In this document: one piece after another, positions 1 to 8,016 of the stretch | Position numbering within the stretch: the first letter of the stretch is position 1 | Layout of the letters: each line of letters begins with the position of its first letter | Origin: Marinomonas phaeophyticola | GTDB lineage: Bacteria; Pseudomonadota; Gammaproteobacteria; Pseudomonadales; Marinomonadaceae | Length of the DNA stretch: 64,000 nucleotides | NCBI RefSeq assembly: GCF_026966905.1 | Contig: NZ_JAPUBN010000010.1 | Coordinates: forward strand, 62,001 to 126,000 | Direction of reading: 5' to 3' | Notes under the pieces: model-generated | What the model was told of the DNA's origin: nothing | Databases searched by the model: none | The model's input: the letters and a program-made list of their open reading frames with translations, nothing else | Translations under genes and position numbers: made by a program

Positions 1-45
1 ATCCCAACAAAACAAGAAGTAGATAATTTTTTAGTCGAACAATAA
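1..45 (+). CDS. C-terminal tail of a probable ribokinase (partial)
   Basis: An open frame enters from the left edge and ends at a TAA at 43-45, giving the 14-residue tail IPTKQEVDNFLVEQ. The pattern P-T-(R/K)-x-E-V-(D/E)-x-F-L resembles the extreme C-terminus of RbsK-type ribokinases. The next gene, 36 bp downstream on the same strand, is a nucleoside hydrolase that releases ribose, which fits a nucleoside/ribose salvage operon. Only 14 residues are visible, so the family call rests on a short motif and on context. Confidence 0.45.
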   Translation: MPTKQEVDNFLVEQ

Positions 46-80
46 GTGGTTGACTCAACAGAATTAGATAGGAGTGTTCT

Positions 81-1022
81 ATGTCTCGTAAAGTAATAAT
101 TGATACTGATCCTGGAATAGATGATGCAATGGCGATTCTTTTTGCATTTGAAACCGAGCAATTAGATGTTTTGGGTTTAACAACGACCTTTGGTAATGTG
201 CCAGTTGATTTGGCGACCAAAAATGCCTTAATTCTAACGGAACTTGCGGGCGTTGATGTTCCTGTAGCGAAAGGTGTAGCTGTTCCTTTAGAAATTACTC
301 CCCGACCTCATGCTGACTTTGTTCATGGGAGTGATGGATTCGGTAATATCAACTGGCCAGACCCAAAAGGTAAAGCGTTAGAGATTAGTGCAGCCCAATT
401 TATTATTGATACAGTAAAAGCGCATCCCGGAGAAGTGACTTTGATTGCCTTGGGGCCTCTAGGCAATTTAGCAACGGCATTGGAGATGGCTCCAGAAATC
501 GCCGATCTAGTTGACGAAGTTATTTTGATGGGAGGCGCTGCAATAGAATACGGCAATGTTTCCCCTGTAGCGGAAGCGAACATCATCAATGATCCGCATG
601 CGGCCGATAAAGTGTTTACGGCAAGCTGGCAAGTTACCATGATCGGTCTTGATGTAACACATCAAGTCTTGCTGGAAAATAGTTTGTTAGAGCGCATTAA
701 AGAATCTCGTCCAGAGCATGGAGACTTTTTACATCAAGCATCTCAGTATTATATTCAGTTTTATCGTGATCGCCTTAATGTGGAAGGTTGTTTTTTTCAT
801 GATGCTTCTACTATTGCTTATGCGATGGAGCCCGATATTTTTGGAATCGAATTAGGGGCCATTCGTGTTGCTTGTGAAGGCATTGCAATTGGTCAAACTA
901 TTTTTGCGCCTGAAGGCATGTCATTCCCAGAACCTCATTGGGATGGTGTACCTATGACACAGGTGTGTATGGAAGTGGACAGCCAAAGATTATTGAACTT
1001 ATTCGAAAAAACACTATCTTAA
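81..1022 (+). CDS. Inosine-uridine preferring nucleoside hydrolase
   Basis: A 313-residue nucleoside N-ribohydrolase that cleaves ribonucleosides to a free base and ribose, probably in the cytoplasm. The N-terminus carries the family signature D-T-D-P-G-I-D-D-A (residues 8-16), the aspartate cluster that binds Ca2+ and the ribose hydroxyls. A second conserved stretch, LMGGA followed by N-x-x-A-E-A-N-I-x-x-D-P-x-A-A, lies near residues 150-175. Length is normal for the family. The start has a GGAG ribosome site (72-75) upstream. The preceding frame looks like the end of ribokinase, so the pair would release and phosphorylate ribose. Whether it acts on purines, pyrimidines or both cannot be told from the sequence, so no rih symbol is given. 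Confidence 0.9.
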   Translation: MSRKVIIDTDPGIDDAMAILFAFETEQLDVLGLTTTFGNVPVDLATKNALILTELAGVDVPVAKGVAVPLEITPRPHADFVHGSDGFGNINWPDPKGKALEISAAQFIIDTVKAHPGEVTLIALGPLGNLATALEMAPEIADLVDEVILMGGAAIEYGNVSPVAEANIINDPHAADKVFTASWQVTMIGLDVTHQVLLENSLLERIKESRPEHGDFLHQASQYYIQFYRDRLNVEGCFFHDASTIAYAMEPDIFGIELGAIRVACEGIAIGQTIFAPEGMSFPEPHWDGVPMTQVCMEVDSQRLLNLFEKTLS

Positions 1023-1048
1023 ATAGGTGGTTTGATTTTTGTTATTGC

Positions 1049-1078
1049 GAAAAGGCCTCAGATGAGGCCTTTTTTATT
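1049..1078 (+). terminator. Rho-independent terminator after the nucleoside hydrolase
   Basis: A GC-rich hairpin, AAAGGCCTCA paired with TGAGGCCTTT across a 2-nt loop, is followed by a T-run. It lies about 27 bp past the stop codon and separates this unit from the next gene. Confidence 0.9.
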
Positions 1079-1172
1079 GTTTAGGAAATCACCCTCATTT
1101 TAAATCCAAATGAACTCTATTTACGTATCAAAATGCGTACTAAAAAATTATTTAGCTAAAAAGGAAGATGTC

Positions 1173-2081
1173 ATGAGTGAAAGAACTGAATTATCGTCAT
1201 CCGCTGTGTCAGCAATCCCACAAGAAGCATTTGATTGGTATGATGAATACGCCCATGGAGATATAGATCGACGCACTTTTCTATCTCGCTTAGGTGCATT
1301 GGGAGTGGCTGGGTTAAGTATGAGTATGGTTGCTGGGGCCTTGATTCCTAATTATGCATTGGCTGAGCAGGTTTCTTTTAATGACTCTGACATTAAAGCG
1401 AGTTATCAGGAGTTTGATTCACCTCAGGGTCATGGGAAAGGCAAGGGTTACTTAGTAATGCCGAAAGAGCTTCAAGGGACCGCTCCTGTGGTATTGGTGG
1501 TACACGAAAACCGTGGCTTAAACCCTTACATTGAAGATGTTGCTCGTAGATTGGCTAAAATGGGATTTATTGCTTTTGCTCCCGATATTTTATTTTCTGT
1601 TGGTGGTTACCCAGGCAATGACGATGAAGGTCGTGCTCTGCAAAAATCATTAGATTCCGCAAAAATGGAAGAAGACTTCAAAGCTGCGGCCTTGTTCTTG
1701 AAGAACCATGAATTCAGTAATAGTAAATTAGGTGTTGTTGGGTTTTGCTATGGTGGTTATATCAGTAATATGTTGGCTGCAGAAATGCCTGAGACAGTTA
1801 ATGCGGCCGTGCCTTTTTATGGAACGCCTCCAAAAGCCAATATCGATCATATTAAAGCGCCAATGATGTTACAGTTTGGAGAGCTAGATAAAAGAGTCAA
1901 CGCGACATGGGAAGCTTATGAAGCCGCTCTTAAAGCAAATAAGGTTGATTATCAGGCTTTTGTTTATAAAGGCGTTAATCATGGTTTCCATAATGATTCT
2001 ACAGCTCGTTATGATGAAACGAGCGCTAAATTGGCTTGGTCAAGAACGATCGAGTTCTTTAAACAACATTTAGCTTCGTAA
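1173..2081 (+). CDS. Tat-exported dienelactone hydrolase family protein
   Basis: A 302-residue alpha/beta hydrolase of the dienelactone hydrolase (carboxymethylenebutenolidase-like) family. I chose the ATG at 1173 because AAGGAAG sits 5 nt upstream; the frame stays open to an ATG at 1110 that has no good ribosome site. The N-terminus has a twin-arginine export signal: D-R-R-T-F-L at residues 32-37, then a hydrophobic stretch and a probable cleavage after A-L-A near residue 64. The nucleophile elbow G-F-C-Y-G-G supplies the catalytic Cys typical of DLH, and V-N-H-G-F-H near the C-terminus supplies the His. The natural substrate is unknown. Periplasmic location is inferred from the signal. Confidence 0.85.
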   Translation: MSERTELSSSAVSAIPQEAFDWYDEYAHGDIDRRTFLSRLGALGVAGLSMSMVAGALIPNYALAEQVSFNDSDIKASYQEFDSPQGHGKGKGYLVMPKELQGTAPVVLVVHENRGLNPYIEDVARRLAKMGFIAFAPDILFSVGGYPGNDDEGRALQKSLDSAKMEEDFKAAALFLKNHEFSNSKLGVVGFCYGGYISNMLAAEMPETVNAAVPFYGTPPKANIDHIKAPMMLQFGELDKRVNATWEAYEAALKANKVDYQAFVYKGVNHGFHNDSTARYDETSAKLAWSRTIEFFKQHLAS

Positions 2082-2163
2082 ATGAGCTAATAAACGGTCA
2101 GACCCTTTGTCCAAAGTAGATTTAGGGTCCGATTTTTCAACAGCAAAGCAGAAAGTGACCTTG

Positions 2164-2649
2164 ATGATAACCCTTAGAGAAATGCGAAAAGATGAATTCG
2201 CGAATTATTGTAACTATTTTATTGATGACTACAGTCATGAGATCGTGGCCAACTATGGTCATGCGATGGATGTGGCCATAGAAATGGCAAAGCAGGATTT
2301 GAATAAGAGCTTTCCAAATGGATTAGAAAAAAATGCTCATGATCTGTTTTGTATCGATGCCAAATTAGAGGGTAACAATTCACTTCCAACTTTAGTTGGC
2401 TATTTGTGGTTTTCTATTAATGTAGACGATAATTCGGCGTTTATTTATGACTTTTATGTGTACGAAGCCTTTCGAGGGCAAGGTTTTGGTAAGCTCGCTA
2501 TGTCTGCATTAGAAACAAGATTACAGTCCATCAAGATAACGCAAATAAAGCTCAGAGTGGCATATCAAAATAAACGCGCGTTAAAACTTTATCAAGATGC
2601 CGGATTTAATATCACTGGAATTAATATGTCAAAAATACTGAGCATGTAA
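2164..2649 (+). CDS. GNAT family N-acetyltransferase
   Basis: A GNAT-fold acetyltransferase of about 161 residues. The acetyl-CoA-binding region is visible as Y-E-A-F-R-G-Q-G-F-G-K-L-A (the Q/R-x-x-G-x-G/A motif), followed by N-K-R-A-L-K-L-Y-Q-D-A-G-F, the usual motif B end. The frame is open to a TTG at 2107, but the ATG at 2164 fits better with where GNAT domains begin (ITLREMRKDEF). The acceptor substrate cannot be predicted. It follows the DLH gene by about 80 bp and may be cotranscribed. Confidence 0.8.
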   Translation: MITLREMRKDEFANYCNYFIDDYSHEIVANYGHAMDVAIEMAKQDLNKSFPNGLEKNAHDLFCIDAKLEGNNSLPTLVGYLWFSINVDDNSAFIYDFYVYEAFRGQGFGKLAMSALETRLQSIKITQIKLRVAYQNKRALKLYQDAGFNITGINMSKILSM

Positions 2650-2668
2650 ACGCTGAGGCGTGGATAAA

Positions 2669-2998
2669 TTACACATGTGCTTCTACAAATTGCTCAATAA
2701 AGTGGATATCATCCTCACTAATACGTTCAAAATGTAATTTTATATAATGTTTATCGTGCTCATTAAGGACATCGAGATCGGCAGAACAAATGGCTTTTAT
2801 CTTTTTGCTTTTACCATTATGAGAACCGTCGAGCTCTAATTTGACTTTTTTTGATCCGAATATACTTTGTGGCGCTTCTACTTCAAGAAACTTGTTTGAA
2901 ATATGGGTGCAATGAACCGGTAGCCGTGTTCCATTAATCAATTGCATTTGGCCAACCCAGAAACATCTAACGTACGCTTGTGACGCTTTTTTATTCAT
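2669..2998 (-). CDS. Small PilZ-like domain protein
   Basis: A 109-residue soluble protein with a beta-rich pattern, including R-L-P-V-H-C-T-H-I-S-N-K-F-L-E-V-E-A-P and a final K-L-H-F-E-R-I-S, resembling the core and last strand of PilZ c-di-GMP-binding domains. The canonical R-x-x-x-R and D/N-x-S-x-x-G ligand motifs are not clear, so it could be a degenerate, non-binding PilZ or another small beta-barrel. It ends about 20 bp from the convergent acetyltransferase gene. Confidence 0.5.
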   Translation of the reverse strand: MNKKASQAYVRCFWVGQMQLINGTRLPVHCTHISNKFLEVEAPQSIFGSKKVKLELDGSHNGKSKKIKAICSADLDVLNEHDKHYIKLHFERISEDDIHFIEQFVEAHV

Positions 2999-3231
2999 AA
3001 TAAGTTCTTAAATCCATGATCTAATGAAGAGTATAGTGAGTTAAAAGACATACCTTTCTTAGCACTAGTACTATATAAGAGTCTATTTTGGGAAGTGTAC
3101 CTTGAAAGAATAGAGCAAGAAAGTAAACATACTGCTTTTATGATGGAGCGCAAGGAACCCAAGAGCGAGTTCCTATATCTATGTTGCTTATCTCTGGATT
3201 AGACTTTATAAAAGAGGAATCAATGGCTTGC

Positions 3232-3747
3232 TTAAGCTTGGCAAAGCCTCACTAATAAAGGGTCAGACTTTTCTAATGGAGTCCATTGAGACGCATTAAT
3301 AAGGGTGTTTTTGATATTAAGGTCTTGAGTAAAATCGGCCCGAGAGGACGTTCCACAATGAATGACTTGAGGAACTCTTTTTGCTAAATGCCTGCGTTCA
3401 AAGAAATATAAATCCACGAGTATCACATCTGTATTTAATGAGTTCGTCGCGGCATTTTTGATATCCGCTGCAATAAAGCGTGAGGTTTGCGGATAAAAAA
3501 AGCGCCAAGGTCGCCACACGGCTTCCTCTTCAACGGTTTTTATTACGACGACACCTTGTGGCAATAAACTTACCTGATGATCATACCAAGTATATTCACT
3601 CTGTATTTGAAACCCTAGCATACCAATGCCTGCAAAAGCAGGAATGAGCCAAGAGGGGAGTTTTTTTCGACTTATTGATCGTAGAAATAAGGCAATACCT
3701 GCGCAACTGATGCCAGCGAAAACGGTTGCTACTAATTCCCAAAACAT
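3232..3747 (-). CDS. Membrane-anchored protein of unknown function
   Basis: A protein of 171 residues read from the ATG at 3747, which has AAGAGAG upstream; the frame stays open to 3795. It begins with two hydrophobic segments (residues about 2-24 and 33-47) split by a short basic stretch. The remaining C-terminal part is soluble, with a run of aromatic and basic residues (VWRPWRFFYP). I do not recognise a family. It lies downstream of the symporter gene but behind a strong terminator, so it probably has its own promoter. Confidence 0.6.
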   Translation of the reverse strand: MFWELVATVFAGISCAGIALFLRSISRKKLPSWLIPAFAGIGMLGFQIQSEYTWYDHQVSLLPQGVVVIKTVEEEAVWRPWRFFYPQTSRFIAADIKNAATNSLNTDVILVDLYFFERRHLAKRVPQVIHCGTSSRADFTQDLNIKNTLINASQWTPLEKSDPLLVRLCQA

Positions 3748-3763
3748 AATATCTCTCTTCTTA

Positions 3764-3804
3764 TTAAAAATAGAAAGGCCAGAGTACTGAATCAATACTC
3801 TGGC
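3764..3804 (-). terminator. Terminator of the symporter operon
   Basis: A perfect 9-bp stem (3778-3786 with 3796-3804) has a 9-nt loop. On the minus strand it is followed by a U-rich tail reading CCTTTCTATTTTT. It lies about 27 bp past the symporter stop codon. Confidence 0.8.
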
Positions 3805-3830
3805 TTGGTGATGCTTATTACTGTTGTTTT

Positions 3831-5597
3831 TTAATGATCAATCGCATCTCCAGCACCTTTTGGATAGCGCACACTTTCTACCAAGTCTTGAATTGCTTTT
3901 GGTGGTGCTTCAGTCATAGAAGACACACTAAAAGCAACCGCAAAGTTTATTATGGCGCCAATGGCTCCAAAGGATAGCGGTGAAATACCAAATAACCAAT
4001 TGTCCGGCGTATTGGCAAAAGAGGCTGTGCCAGGGATAAAGAACCAACCTAGGAATAGGAAGATATAAATAACCGTTGATAATAGACCCGCTAACATACC
4101 CGCAATGGCGCCTTTGCTATTGATGCGTTTCGAGAAGATCCCCATCATTAACGCTGGGAAAATTGAGGCGGCGGCAATACCAAAGGCTAGGGCGACAACT
4201 TGAGCAGCGAACCCTGGTGGGTTTAATCCAAGATAAGTGGCTACAATAATCGCCACGGCCATGGATATCCTTGCGGCCAGAAGTTCATGTTTATCTGAAA
4301 TATTGGGATTAATGGAACCTTTTATTAAATCATGGCTGACGGCTGAAGAAATTGCTAGCAGTAAACCTGCTGCAGTAGATAAAGCGGCCGCCAATCCTCC
4401 TGCTGCTATTAAACCGATTACCCAGCTTGGCAAGTTAGCTATTTCTGGGTTAGCCAGTACTAATATGTCATTATTTACTTTCAATTCATTTCCTTTCCAG
4501 CCACGCTCAGTAGCGGTTTCTGCAAACGCAGGACTTTCATTGTAGAATTGAATGCGACCATCTTGGTTCTTATCTTCAAACTGTATTAAGCCCGTTGTTT
4601 CCCAGGTCTGAATCCAATCAGGACGCTCTTCATAGGCAATGGCCTCTGCCGTTGGACCTTCAGGATAAATAGTTGTTAATAGGTTTAAACGGGCCATAGA
4701 AGCAACCGCTGGCGCCGTTAAGTACAAGAGCGCGATAAAAACCAGTGCCCAACCAGCCGACCAACGAGCATCGGCTACTTTAGGAACCGTAAAGAAGCGA
4801 ATGATAACGTGTGGCAAACCCGCGGTACCAATCATCAAGGATAAAGTAAACAACACCATGTTCAGTTTATTGTCTACATCTGCTGTATAGTCTCTGAACC
4901 CAAGTTCTCTCACCACTTCATCCAATTTCTGCAATAAAGGAATACCGGACTCTGAATGCTCAGAAAACAAGCCGATTGCAGGGATAAAGGTATCGGTTAG
5001 TTGCAGTGAAATGAACACTGCGGGAATGGTATAGGCAATAATCAAGACCACATATTGAGCGACTTGAGTATAGGTAATGCCTTTCATTCCACCAAGAACG
5101 GCGTATAAGAAGACAACAATCGCAGCGATCATTAATCCTGCATCGTTACTGACTTCTAGGAAACGAGAGAAGGCCACACCAGCACCTGTCATTTGTCCAA
5201 TAACATAGGTTACAGAAGCAATGATCAGGCAGGCTACCGCGACTAAACGTGCGGCAGGGCTATAAAATCGATCACCAATGAAATCCGGTACAGTGAATTT
5301 ACCAAACTTACGTAAATAAGGTGCCAGTAACATGGCTAAGAGTACGTAGCCCCCCGTCCATCCCATTAAGAACGTTGAGTTGGCGTAACCTCCCGCCGCA
5401 ATTAAACCAGCCATAGAGATAAAAGAGGCGGCGGACATCCAATCGGCCGCGGTGGCCATACCGTTCATCACTGGGTGAACTCCGCCACCTGCCACATAAA
5501 ACTCTTTTGTTGATCCTGCTCGTGCCCAAATAGCAATACCTATATATAAAGCGAAGGAAGCGCCAACAAATAATAGATTAATAGAAAATTGACTCAT
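3831..5597 (-). CDS. Sodium:solute symporter (VC_2705-like subfamily)
   Basis: A 588-residue inner-membrane Na+/solute symporter of the SSF family, with about thirteen hydrophobic segments. The conserved SSF region G-A-G-V-A-F-S-R-F-L and the inner repeat around A-L-S-T-A-A-G-L-L-L-A-I-S-S-A can be seen. A long soluble insert between residues about 300 and 380, rich in charged and aromatic residues, separates two membrane blocks. This architecture, with a small DUF4212 protein encoded 6 bp upstream, matches the VC_2705-type acetate/organic-acid symporters. The substrate is probably a short carboxylate such as acetate, but that is an inference from the family. Start: ATG at 5597 just after the DUF4212 stop. 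Confidence 0.9.
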   Translation of the reverse strand: MSQFSINLLFVGASFALYIGIAIWARAGSTKEFYVAGGGVHPVMNGMATAADWMSAASFISMAGLIAAGGYANSTFLMGWTGGYVLLAMLLAPYLRKFGKFTVPDFIGDRFYSPAARLVAVACLIIASVTYVIGQMTGAGVAFSRFLEVSNDAGLMIAAIVVFLYAVLGGMKGITYTQVAQYVVLIIAYTIPAVFISLQLTDTFIPAIGLFSEHSESGIPLLQKLDEVVRELGFRDYTADVDNKLNMVLFTLSLMIGTAGLPHVIIRFFTVPKVADARWSAGWALVFIALLYLTAPAVASMARLNLLTTIYPEGPTAEAIAYEERPDWIQTWETTGLIQFEDKNQDGRIQFYNESPAFAETATERGWKGNELKVNNDILVLANPEIANLPSWVIGLIAAGGLAAALSTAAGLLLAISSAVSHDLIKGSINPNISDKHELLAARISMAVAIIVATYLGLNPPGFAAQVVALAFGIAAASIFPALMMGIFSKRINSKGAIAGMLAGLLSTVIYIFLFLGWFFIPGTASFANTPDNWLFGISPLSFGAIGAIINFAVAFSVSSMTEAPPKAIQDLVESVRYPKGAGDAIDH

Positions 5598-5603
5598 GGC
5601 TGT

Positions 5604-5864
5604 CTACTCCTCAAGCCCATATTCTTTGTCGAGCTTGTTCATTTTCCATGCGTAATGGAAAATGATCCCAATAAACGTGATAATGGAACCTTGCTGAGCA
5701 AACCAAAATCCGAGGTCTGTACCGCCAATGGCAATTCCAGAAAGTAGTGGGCGCAGTAGAATACCGCAGCCATAGGAAACGAAAGTCCAAACGACTAAAC
5801 TGCCTATAATCAGTCTGACGTTTGCCTTCCAATAATTTTCAGCGTTGTTTTTTTGATCTGCCAC
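5604..5864 (-). CDS. DUF4212 small subunit of the sodium:solute symporter
   Basis: An 86-residue membrane protein. The start is a GTG at 5864 with AAGGAG spaced correctly upstream; the open frame extends further to 5993, but that stretch has no ribosome site and runs into the divergent gene. Two hydrophobic helices are visible (about residues 18-38 and 55-72), with the conserved W-F-A-Q-Q-G-S between them. DUF4212 proteins occur next to this type of symporter and are thought to be a small accessory subunit. The 6-bp spacing to the symporter implies translational coupling. Confidence 0.85.
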   Translation of the reverse strand: MADQKNNAENYWKANVRLIIGSLVVWTFVSYGCGILLRPLLSGIAIGGTDLGFWFAQQGSIITFIGIIFHYAWKMNKLDKEYGLEE

Positions 5865-5972
5865 AGGCGATCTCCTTATAATTATTTTTATTTGCAAGCC
5901 TAATTTAGCAGTACTTAACCAAAGTTGAAGTCCGACTTTAGTCGAAGGAGAGAGGAAAAATGAAGGTAAGTT

Positions 5973-6355
5973 ATGTTTAAGCGTATTCATCATGTGGCGA
6001 TTATTTGCTCTGATTATGCGCTTTCTAAGCGTTTTTATAGCGAAATTTTAAAGTTAGAGATTATTGCTGAGAATTACCGTGAGTCTAGACAGTCATATAA
6101 ACTCGATCTAGGTTTACCTGATGGTGGGCAAATTGAACTTTTTCTTTCCCTAACCCGCCTAAAAGGCCTTCAACACCTGAGGCACAAGGACTAAGGCATC
6201 TGGCTTTTGTTGTTGAGTCGGTAGCAGAAACTAAACAATATTTAGAAGATCAAGGAGTAGCGGTTGAGGAAATTAGAGTGGATGAGTTCACGGGCAAACG
6301 CTTTACCTTTTTTCAAGATCCAGACCGTTTGCCCTTAGAGCTCTATGAGGCGTGA
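5973..6355 (+). pseudogene. VOC-family (YaeR/glyoxalase-like) protein, frameshifted
   Basis: The first 56 codons encode a typical VOC metal-dependent protein start (F-K-R-I-H-H-V-A-I-I-C-S-D-Y, ending Q-I-E-L-F). The frame then breaks in a run of five T's at 6139-6143. Adding one T gives a continuous 127-residue protein continuing S-F-P-N-P-P-K-R-P-S, then L-R-H-L-A-F-V-V and ending D-E-F-T-G-K-R-F-T-F-F, L-P-L-E-L-Y-E-A with a TGA at 6353-6355. As read, translation stops at 6194. The homology carries on perfectly across the break, so this is either a very recent mutation or a homopolymer sequencing error. The ribosome site AAGGTAAG precedes the ATG. Confidence 0.8.
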
Positions 6356-6372
6356 TAAGAGGCCTCATAGAG
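6341..6372. terminator. Hairpin between convergent VOC and malonyl-CoA decarboxylase genes
   Basis: An 11-bp inverted repeat, CTCTATGAGGC (6341-6351) with GCCTCATAGAG (6362-6372), overlaps the VOC stop codon. It lies between convergent genes and could act in both directions. The T-tail is poor on both strands, so termination is plausible but not certain. Confidence 0.5.
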
Positions 6373-6380
6373 CTAAATAA

Positions 6381-7694
6381 TTATGACACTTGCAATAATT
6401 TAGCCAAATCTTTTGAATGGGAAATGGTTCCTTTATTCATAAAAGCCTCGTGATTTTTTTCGACTTCATCTATATCGTAAAAGTAATTTACTAACAAACC
6501 GGCTGATTGCATTAGCCCTTTTTCTGATTTGTCCCCTAGCCAGTTTAAGCGCTCAATACGGGCACCATTGCCTAAATGGAAACGTGTTACTGGATCATAA
6601 GGCTTACCTGATTTCTTCGCGTTGATGAGATATTGAGCGCAAAGCTTCATCAAAATAGGTTGTAATAAATCGCAATGTTCTTGGCTAGCAGGCCAATTTA
6701 CTTCATTCATTAGGCTTAACGTTGTGCGCGAGCTGCTGTTAATAAATCGGCTTTCTAAATTATCCAATTCATGAGATAGCCAACGTCGGAAGGTTGGTAT
6801 AGGAGATAATGTTGCAAACTGGGTTAATTGAGGGCATTCTTTTTTTAGCTCCATGACCACCTGTTTGATTAAAAAATTACCAAATGAAATGCCTGCTAAT
6901 CCAGATTGGCAATTACTAATAGAATAAAAAATGGCCGTATCTAGGACGTCATTATGACTATTATCATAGGGATTAGGATCAATTAAAGGATCAATCGCGC
7001 TCGCTAAACCATTTACTAACGCGACCTCTACGAATATTAAGGGTTCGTTTGGTAATGAGGCGTGGAAAAAAGCATAGCACCTACGGTTCGGCCCCAGCCG
7101 TTTTTTTAGATCATCCCAACCAGACATGGAATGCACGGCTTCGTATTCAATCAGCTTTTCTAGAATAACGGCCGGAGTATTCCAATCAATTTCTGCTAGG
7201 GTTAAAAACCCTCTATTAAACCAAGATTTAAGCAAATGCAGTAAGTCAAAATCAATCGGTTTAAGCTCAGGATGGTCTTTTACGAGGCGCAGAAAGTCTT
7301 TACGTAAAGCCACAATGACTTCTGTTCCCTTGGAGGCCATATTCATGCGTTTAAATAATTTTTGACGAGGCGCCTCGATAGCTTCGCTTAAAGCAACATA
7401 AGAGTCATAGCTAGGTTCATCACGATAGGCATTAGCGAGAGTAATAACCGCTTCAGGGTCGGGTGAATACTGTTCTAGTAAATGCTGGAAGAAGCTCAAC
7501 TTTTTTTCATCGTCCGCGGTTTGATACGAAGTGGCGACTTCGTTCGCAATTGCGGTTCCAAGAGCTTCTCCTTTATTTGACATTAAGTCAGCGCAATATT
7601 CTTCTAATGTCTTTGATTTTCGGGAATCATTCTTGCGAGACAACATCTCACGGCCAACATCTGCAACCGAACTTAGCCATTTATTCAACAACAT
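6381..7694 (-). CDS. mcd: Malonyl-CoA decarboxylase
   Basis: A 437-residue enzyme that decarboxylates malonyl-CoA to acetyl-CoA. The N-terminal helical part is followed by the catalytic GNAT-like domain, with diagnostic stretches F-F-H-A-S-L-P-N-E-P-L-I-F-V-E-V-A-L, F-Y-S-I-S-N-C-Q-x-G-L-A-G-I-S-F-G-N-F-L-I-K, and F-A-T-L-S-P-I-P-x-F-R-x-W-L. I prefer the ATG at 7694, which has TTAAGGG 5 nt upstream, over an in-frame GTG at 7709 that overlaps this ribosome site. No malonyl-CoA synthetase or malonate transporter lies nearby, unlike rhizobial mat operons, so the role may be disposal or homeostasis of malonyl-CoA. Confidence 0.92.
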   Translation of the reverse strand: MLLNKWLSSVADVGREMLSRKNDSRKSKTLEEYCADLMSNKGEALGTAIANEVATSYQTADDEKKLSFFQHLLEQYSPDPEAVITLANAYRDEPSYDSYVALSEAIEAPRQKLFKRMNMASKGTEVIVALRKDFLRLVKDHPELKPIDFDLLHLLKSWFNRGFLTLAEIDWNTPAVILEKLIEYEAVHSMSGWDDLKKRLGPNRRCYAFFHASLPNEPLIFVEVALVNGLASAIDPLIDPNPYDNSHNDVLDTAIFYSISNCQSGLAGISFGNFLIKQVVMELKKECPQLTQFATLSPIPTFRRWLSHELDNLESRFINSSSRTTLSLMNEVNWPASQEHCDLLQPILMKLCAQYLINAKKSGKPYDPVTRFHLGNGARIERLNWLGDKSEKGLMQSAGLLVNYFYDIDEVEKNHEAFMNKGTISHSKDLAKLLQVS

Positions 7695-8016
7695 ACAAAC
7701 CCTTAACACTTATGATTTTTAGATTGGTTTTAAGGTATAAGATTGTCGCATGGAAGGTAAAAAAGAGCATCTTTCTTATATCGATAAATCACATTATCGA
7801 AGTATAAGTTTTTAATTTACATACTGATTAATAAATACTTTGTGGAAGTCGAAGTTTTGTCGTTTGAATGTAAAAAAGAGTCGTGTTTTGCGTTATCTCT
7901 AAATAATAAAAGTGAATAATGGCTGCTTATCTATGGGGTGGATAGGGCATCTGTTGCTCTCTCCTAAATAATAAGGGAGCAGAAGCTCTGATTATTTTTC
8001 ATTAAGGAATATGGTT
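7695..8016. other. Intergenic region between divergent mcd and MFS genes
   Basis: About 320 bp without a gene, AT-rich, lying between two divergently transcribed genes and so expected to hold both promoters. Near the MFS end a GCTC-TCTCCT...AGG-GAGC imperfect inverted repeat (about 7956-7983) could form a small stem. No recognisable operator, riboswitch or RNA gene is seen. Confidence 0.4.

Noticed and set aside
3223-3255. 10-codon peptide M-A-C-L-S-L-A-K-P-H with GAGGAA upstream
   Set aside because: It is too short to support and overlaps the end of the opposing gene; no leader-peptide logic is visible.
5308-5832. Short minus-strand ORFs inside and beside the symporter pair
   Set aside because: They lie in alternative frames of the symporter and DUF4212 genes, with no independent signals.
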